NCBI GenBank assembly: GCA_003455655.1
Contig: DMQP01000227.1
Coordinates: 1 to 9,669 of the forward strand
DNA from: Treponema sp.
Lineage (GTDB): Bacteria; Spirochaetota; Spirochaetia; Treponematales; Treponemataceae
DNA length: 9,669 nt
Direction of reading: 5' to 3'
Shown: in pieces, positions 4,969-9,669 of the stretch
How the letters are laid out: each line of letters opens with the position of its first letter
Numbering within the stretch: the first letter of the stretch is position 1
Notes under the pieces: model-generated
Databases searched by the model: none
What the model was told of the DNA's origin: nothing
What the model saw: the letters and a program-made list of their open reading frames with translations, nothing else
Program-made: the position numbers and the translations under genes

Positions 4969-5954
4969 TACAGACTCTCCGTACCCAGATTGTCTACCGT
5001 GTAATTATAAATCTGCCATATTCCATCGCGCTGACGAACATAGTAGGTGTAGCGTTTCTTTTCTGCGTAGTTTTTATAGTTGAACCATTCTGTTACGCGA
5101 ACCGTTCCTTCAGTTTGAGAATAAGTGGTTGTATCAATTTGGAAGCGAGCAGGAATAGCAACTATGTCATTGTCAATGCGGTTTTGCATCAGTTCTGCTT
5201 TGAAAGCAGCAAGCATGTCTGAACGATCAGAGGCACTTGCATTGTTATAGCGACGACTGCGACTGGGATCACGTTTAAGCAATTCTTCCAAATCTATGTA
5301 GAGGAAATACTGATCCCACAAGCCTTTTTGACGAGCAATAATTGTCTGTTCTACAACACGGTCAGGACTAATTGATTCAGGCTGTAAAAGAGATGCAGAA
5401 GTTGCTTCAACTGGAAGTGAAGAAGATGCAGCAGCAGAAGGAGAAGGGCGAATTTCAAGACTTAAACGGTTTGACTGAGCATAGTTCTGACTGTACCGAT
5501 ACAGTTCTGGATAGAACTTCAGTTCAAGATAATAAATTGACGGATCTGTTATTTCAAGATAATCCTTAACATTTTCAACAAACGAATATTCTTCACCAGG
5601 CTCAAGAGCTATTTCTCTAAAGTAAACAGTCTGATTTGTTGTGCGTTTTCTGCGAAGAGTCTGCGTTTGTGATAGCTGAGTGTTCTTAACATTAAAGGCA
5701 AGAAAATCAATACTGAACATACGGTCATCAGCCAGTTTAAAGCGCAAGGTGTCGGTACCGTTATTTGCAATGGTAATGTGCACGTAGACAGGGTTTTCTT
5801 CTGTCTTTCCTGGATAGTACAAAGTGCGATCATAAAACCGTACGGTAACTTCTGCTGACTCTGCAAAAGATGTTTCAGTGCTTCCCGTCTGAGCACTCAC
5901 AGATTGTGCAAACACACATAAAAACGCTATAATGCTTAAGAAGGTTCGTTTCAC
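4968..5954 (-). CDS. Secreted two-domain protein of unknown function
   Basis: I place the start at GTG 5954, giving 328 residues. GGAG lies 7 nt upstream and the new N-terminus is a good signal peptide (KRTFLSIIAFLCVFAQSVSA, cleavage after Ala21). The longer in-frame version from ATG 6086 would run through the divergent mfd start and would bury this signal. The mature protein has a beta-rich N-terminal part (about 33-168; YYPGKTEENPVYVHITIANNGTD, then LEPGEEYSF) that looks like an immunoglobulin-like sandwich. A Ser/Ala/Pro linker follows (about 170-197). The C-terminal part (about 198-320) ends in YTYYVRQRDGIWQIYNYTV, a pattern reminiscent of NTF2-like folds. Both fold suggestions are impressions, not established matches. 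There is no convincing lipobox, so a soluble periplasmic protein is most likely. It is coupled to the downstream zinc-ribbon gene. Confidence 0.8.
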   Translation of the reverse strand: MKRTFLSIIAFLCVFAQSVSAQTGSTETSFAESAEVTVRFYDRTLYYPGKTEENPVYVHITIANNGTDTLRFKLADDRMFSIDFLAFNVKNTQLSQTQTLRRKRTTNQTVYFREIALEPGEEYSFVENVKDYLEITDPSIYYLELKFYPELYRYSQNYAQSNRLSLEIRPSPSAAASSSLPVEATSASLLQPESISPDRVVEQTIIARQKGLWDQYFLYIDLEELLKRDPSRSRRYNNASASDRSDMLAAFKAELMQNRIDNDIVAIPARFQIDTTTYSQTEGTVRVTEWFNYKNYAEKKRYTYYVRQRDGIWQIYNYTVDNLGTESL

Positions 5955-5991
5955 GGCAAAACTCCTATATTGTATATAACATCGGAAAAAA
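5955..5991. promoter_or_regulatory. 37-bp divergent control region between the secreted-protein gene and mfd
   Basis: The spacer is strongly AT-rich (TATATTGTATATAAC around 5966-5980) and separates two divergent starts. For mfd, TTCACG (5950-5955) and TATATA (5974-5979) are 18 nt apart and could form a promoter. For the leftward gene, -10-like TATACA lies in the same patch but I see no convincing -35. It also holds the leftward GGAG (plus-strand 5962-5965) and a weak GGA before mfd (5984-5986). Promoters would have to overlap here or extend into the coding regions. Confidence 0.4.
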
Positions 5992-8900
5992 ATGGACGAT
6001 ACATTACTTAATTCACTATTTACTGAACTCACTTCATGGAATGATATAAAAGCACCAGCCCTTGCTATTTCAGACGAAAATTGCACTTTTCCTGTAGAAA
6101 TTACCGGTCTACAGGGAAGTCTTCCCGCATTTCTTATTACAAAGTATCTTGACCGTCAAGCTTTTACCAAAGCAAACCAAACCGTATTAGTTCTTGTTCC
6201 AGACATGCACGAAGCACATTCGCTTCTTTCCGACTTACAGACGCTCAATGCAAAGTCAAAACAGCCTGTTGAACTGCTTCTTTTCCCCTCATTTTCAGAT
6301 TTACCCTACAGACAGGCAGCTCAAGGAAACCTTACTTTTGGGCGTAGAGCAGGGGTTCTTGCAAAACTGGCTCTTTCAAACCCAACAACAGATGTTAGAC
6401 GCATTGTTGTAGCCACAGAACGAGCACTATTGCACGCTTTACCGCCGCCTAAACACTTACGAAGCCATGCATTTAAAATTCAAAAGGGTAGTTCAATTGA
6501 CAGTCAAAAAACAGCACAAACGCTTACAGAATGTGGATACATACGAGTTCCTAAAGTTTCTGCTCGTGGGGAATTTGCCCTTCGTGGTGAAGTTTTAGAC
6601 ATATACCTTGCAGGAGAAGACGCACCTTTCCGCATCCGTTTCGACTTTGATACTGTTGAACAAATTAAAACCTTTGACATAGAAACACAACTTACCCGAG
6701 AACCCTTTACTCAACTTACCCTTTATCCCAACAAAGAAGTTTTGTGGAATGACCAACTTGTTGAAAAGCTAGAACATATTCTTGAACAAGAAGACAGCTC
6801 TGGTATACAAAACGATTTTGCTTCATACGATGCAGCTCGCAAAAGTGGACAAAACTACACTGCAAAAGAAGAGACCCAAGAAGCTGAATCAAGTCATCTC
6901 GCTTTTACCGACATGGCAAAAGAAGACATGCAAAATCTAGTAACCCAACTGTCAGTTCACGCCTGTGCAGAAGGAGAAGAGCTATACTACGGCATAGTGT
7001 GGGACAAAACATACACTCTATTTGACTACTTGCCCAAAGACACTGCCGTTTTCTGTCTAGACTGGGACCGCATGTGCAATGCCCAACGTCTCATTCAAAA
7101 CGAATATGATTTTTCTTACCGTAAAGCACGACAAACAAGAGCCGTACTTCCTCCAAACCTTATGCTTATGGATTTTGAGACTGTGTGCAAAAGCGCAAAG
7201 CGTTTAGTTTGCCTTCGCAGCATTGAAAATGACCGTCTTACACAAGAGGGAGCAACAGCTTTTACCGTCCACGCACAAGGAGCAACTTCATACTTTAGCA
7301 ACATCAATTACTTTAAGGAACAGCTTCAAGCGCTACAAGAAGACGGATGGCAAACAGTTATTTTTGCAGGAAACGAAACCCAAAAACTTCGCATTAGCGA
7401 ACTTATAAAGCCCTTTATTCAAACACAAGATTCAAAACACATACCCGTACAAGTTTTACCCCTTGCATTAACAGGCGGATTTTCAATCCCCGACAGAAAA
7501 CTGTTAATCATTCAAAACGATGAAATTTTCAGACGCTCTGTTCTCAAGCAAAAGCAAATGAAACGGGGCACACAATCAAAAGCAATAGAATCCTTTATTG
7601 AACTTACCCCAGGAGATTTTGTTGTTCATAAAAATTACGGCATTGGAAAATTTTTGGGAATTGAACGAGTAAAATCTTCTGGAACTGAACGCGACTACAT
7701 TAAGCTTGAATACGCAGGTTCAGAATTTGCCTTTGTTCCCATAGAGCAAGTGAACATGGTTCAGCGTTACATTGGCAAAGAAGATTCAAAACCGCCAGCT
7801 CTCGATACCATAGGTTCAAAAAGTTGGTCTGCCCGTAAAGCTAAAGTTCAACAACAGGTTGAAGAACTTGCACAAAGACTTGTCGATTTATACTCCAAAC
7901 GAAAAGCATCTCGTGGATACGCCTTCCCCAAAGATACAGAATGGCAGACTGCATTTGAAGCAGCTTTTCCTTACGAAGATACAGACGATCAGTTTACGGT
8001 TACGCAAGAAATCAAAAACGACATGGAAAAACCCGTACCCATGGACAGATTAGTTTGTGGAGACGTTGGTTATGGAAAAACTGAACTAGCCATGCGAGCT
8101 GCATTTAAAGCGGTTATGGGAGGAAAGCAAGTTGCCTTTTTAGCTCCAACCACCATTCTTGCTGAACAGCACTTTGAAACATGCACAGAACGTTTTAAAA
8201 ACTTTCCAGTTCGTATTGCACAAATGTCTCGATTTGTTTCTGCTTCGGAACAAAAAAAGACGCTTGCTCTGCTTAAAGAAGGCAGCATTGATATCCTCAT
8301 CGGAACTCACCGCATCATACAAAAAGATGTTCAGTTTAAAGATTTAGGTCTTTTGATTATAGACGAAGAACAGCGCTTTGGTGTTAAAGACAAAGAAAAA
8401 CTCAAAGAACTAAAGACTAACATTGACTGTCTTGCCATGAGTGCAACACCTATACCACGAACATTACATATGAGCATGCTTAAAATTCGCGACATGTCTC
8501 TTTTAACAACACCTCCACAAAATCGTCGTCCTGTAGAAACTTTTGTAGAAGAATACAATAGCGAAAAAGTAGCAGAGGCAATCCGTAACGAAGTAGAGCG
8601 GGGAGGGCAGGTATTCTACCTTCACAATCGAGTTGAATCTCTTGAAGAAACAAAACTTGCACTTCAAAAACTGGTTCCCGAAATGCTTATTGAATCAGCA
8701 CACGGACAAATGACCAGCGATGAATTAGACGATATTTTCCGCAGATTTAAAATGGGTGGATTTCATGTTCTTGTTTCAACAACAATTATTGAAAACGGTA
8801 TAGATATTCCTTCAGTAAACACCATTATTATAGACCGTGCAGACCGATATGGAGTAAGTCAACTCTACCAGTTACGAGGACGCGTTGGTCGAAGCGATAA

Positions 8901-9600
8901 AACTGCATACGCCTATCTGTTTTACCCCAAAGATAAAGCTTTAAGCGAAGATGCAATGAAAAGACTGCAAGTTATTAGCGATTTTACAGAATTGGGTTCA
9001 GGCTTTAAAATTGCCCTTAAAGACATGGAAATACGCGGTGCTGGAAACCTTTTAGGCCGAGATCAGAGCGGAGATGTCTATAGCGTTGGTTTTGAAATGT
9101 ATTTACACTTACTCAATCGAGCCATAGAACAGCTTATGCACAGTGACTGGCAGTCTCCTCAAGAAGTATTGCTTGAACTTGAATATTCAGGCTTTATTCC
9201 TGATTCATACATTACTGCAGCACAAATCAAAATGGAAGTCTATAAACGCATTGCTGCAATCCAGACAGACGATGAGCTCAATGCCCTTGAAAACGAACTT
9301 ACAGACCGTTTTGGACCAATTCCCGATCAAGTTCATAGTCTTTTGTGCCTTGCAGGCATTAGAATTCTTTGCAACAAACTTTCAATAAGTTCTATACGAG
9401 AAAAACGCGGAACTTTAACAGTTACCTTTGCTAAAGATGCTAAAGTAAACGTTGACAAAGTTCTTGCGCTCTTAAAAACATCAGGCGGAACCATACGACT
9501 TGACGCGCAACACCCAGACACCATGCTTATGACAACAAAATCACTGTCTTTGGATGACAAAGGGCAGTTTATTACCGAAAAACTGATGCAATTAGTGTAA
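5992..9600 (+). CDS. mfd: Transcription-repair coupling factor Mfd
   Basis: The 1202-residue product has the full Mfd layout. The N-terminal UvrB-like module runs to about 320 (EITGLQGSLPAFL at 36-48, LFPSFSDLPY at 97-106, RGEFALRGEVLDIYLAG at 192-208) and is the expected UvrA-contact part. The CarD-like RNA-polymerase-interacting domain is at about 536-600 (GDFVVHKNYGIGKFLGIE from 541). The RecG-like motor has Walker A GDVGYGKTE (690-698), DEEQ (791-794), SAT (817-819) and QLRGRVGR (960-967). The translocation (TRG) segment ELGSGFKIALKDMEIRGAGNLLG starts at 1000. The C-terminal TRCF domain includes ELEYSGFIPDSYI (from 1062) and RFGPIP (1106-1111). Mfd pushes stalled RNA polymerase off damaged template and recruits UvrA for nucleotide excision repair. 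Length is close to the usual 1100-1200 and no motor residue is missing. The ribosome site is weak. It is divergent from the secreted-protein gene. Confidence 0.98.
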   Translation: MDDTLLNSLFTELTSWNDIKAPALAISDENCTFPVEITGLQGSLPAFLITKYLDRQAFTKANQTVLVLVPDMHEAHSLLSDLQTLNAKSKQPVELLLFPSFSDLPYRQAAQGNLTFGRRAGVLAKLALSNPTTDVRRIVVATERALLHALPPPKHLRSHAFKIQKGSSIDSQKTAQTLTECGYIRVPKVSARGEFALRGEVLDIYLAGEDAPFRIRFDFDTVEQIKTFDIETQLTREPFTQLTLYPNKEVLWNDQLVEKLEHILEQEDSSGIQNDFASYDAARKSGQNYTAKEETQEAESSHLAFTDMAKEDMQNLVTQLSVHACAEGEELYYGIVWDKTYTLFDYLPKDTAVFCLDWDRMCNAQRLIQNEYDFSYRKARQTRAVLPPNLMLMDFETVCKSAKRLVCLRSIENDRLTQEGATAFTVHAQGATSYFSNINYFKEQLQALQEDGWQTVIFAGNETQKLRISELIKPFIQTQDSKHIPVQVLPLALTGGFSIPDRKLLIIQNDEIFRRSVLKQKQMKRGTQSKAIESFIELTPGDFVVHKNYGIGKFLGIERVKSSGTERDYIKLEYAGSEFAFVPIEQVNMVQRYIGKEDSKPPALDTIGSKSWSARKAKVQQQVEELAQRLVDLYSKRKASRGYAFPKDTEWQTAFEAAFPYEDTDDQFTVTQEIKNDMEKPVPMDRLVCGDVGYGKTELAMRAAFKAVMGGKQVAFLAPTTILAEQHFETCTERFKNFPVRIAQMSRFVSASEQKKTLALLKEGSIDILIGTHRIIQKDVQFKDLGLLIIDEEQRFGVKDKEKLKELKTNIDCLAMSATPIPRTLHMSMLKIRDMSLLTTPPQNRRPVETFVEEYNSEKVAEAIRNEVERGGQVFYLHNRVESLEETKLALQKLVPEMLIESAHGQMTSDELDDIFRRFKMGGFHVLVSTTIIENGIDIPSVNTIIIDRADRYGVSQLYQLRGRVGRSDKTAYAYLFYPKDKALSEDAMKRLQVISDFTELGSGFKIALKDMEIRGAGNLLGRDQSGDVYSVGFEMYLHLLNRAIEQLMHSDWQSPQEVLLELEYSGFIPDSYITAAQIKMEVYKRIAAIQTDDELNALENELTDRFGPIPDQVHSLLCLAGIRILCNKLSISSIREKRGTLTVTFAKDAKVNVDKVLALLKTSGGTIRLDAQHPDTMLMTTKSLSLDDKGQFITEKLMQLV

Positions 9601-9603
9601 AAG

Positions 9604-9621
9604 GGCTTTTTAAGCCATTTT
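9604..9621 (+). terminator. Weak candidate terminator after mfd
   Basis: GGCTT (9604-9608) pairs with AAGCC (9612-9616) around a 3-nt T loop, followed by A and TTTT (9618-9621). The stem is short and the T-tract brief, so termination would be partial at best. It begins 4 nt past the mfd stop. Confidence 0.4.
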
Positions 9622-9637
9622 CTCCACATCATATAAT
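9609..9637 (+). promoter_or_regulatory. Possible promoter for a gene beyond the right edge
   Basis: A perfect TATAAT lies at 9632-9637. The best -35 at a 17-nt spacing is TTTAAG (9609-9614), a poor match, and it overlaps the candidate mfd terminator. The remaining bases to 9669 contain no start codon with a ribosome site that I can support. Confidence 0.3.
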
Positions 9638-9669
9638 GTATATTCTGTCTACTAAAACGTCTAAAACAG

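Noticed and set aside
5372..5569. Plus-strand frame rich in Gln/Lys opposite the secreted-protein gene
   Set aside because: Its composition is the complement of the Ser/Ala/Leu-rich linker codons, and no start signal is seen.
5955..6086. Extension of the secreted-protein gene to an ATG at 6086
   Set aside because: The extra 44 residues have no signal character, cross the mfd start in antisense and put the clear signal peptide inside the protein. GTG 5954 has a well-spaced GGAG.
9333..9632. Antisense 99-codon frame over the mfd end
   Set aside because: It lies opposite the conserved Mfd C-terminal domain and has no independent support.
1..9669. CRISPR arrays, insertion sequences, phage genes or direct-repeat arrays
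   Set aside because: No spaced direct repeats, transposase motifs or phage-like proteins were seen on either strand.

Overview
The window looks like a chromosomal housekeeping segment from a low-GC spirochaete, most likely a Treponema. The reasons are the A-rich coding strand, compact overlapping genes, the combination of comEC-like, rsmA, yggS, rluA-family and mfd genes in one block, and a tRNA gene with no encoded CCA. The genus is an inference from gene content and remembered treponemal gene order, not from a database search. I see no phage, insertion sequence, CRISPR array or obvious defence or biosynthetic system.

Left part (1-4418, all +): a tightly packed six-gene run. It contains the 3' end of a ComEC/Rec2-type membrane channel gene, rsmA (16S rRNA dimethyladenosine methyltransferase), a yggS-type PLP-homeostasis gene, a small exported or membrane protein of unknown function, an S4-containing RluC/RluD-type pseudouridine synthase, and a shorter RluA-family synthase without S4. 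Junctions are 16 nt apart, overlapping by 11, 4 and 1 nt, and 3 nt apart, so co-transcription and translational coupling are likely. Three of the six genes modify rRNA or are likely to modify RNA.

Middle part (4417-5954, all -): a self-contained tRNA-Leu(CAG) unit with its own consensus-like promoter and intrinsic terminator. Upstream of it is a two-gene unit joined by a TAATG overlap. That unit encodes a secreted two-domain protein of unknown function and a double-zinc-ribbon protein with a C-terminal membrane anchor. The tRNA promoter -35 box overlaps the stop codon of the zinc-ribbon gene, and the tRNA terminator T-tract abuts the stop codon of the convergent synthase gene.

Right part (5992-9600, +): a complete mfd gene (transcription-repair coupling factor, 1202 aa) with all expected motor motifs. 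It is divergent from the secreted-protein gene across only 37 bp. It is followed by a weak candidate terminator and a possible promoter for a gene beyond the window.

Most of the content is ordinary. The parts with least explanation are the secreted protein/zinc-ribbon pair, the small membrane protein coupled between yggS and the synthase gene, and the compressed tRNA-Leu cassette.
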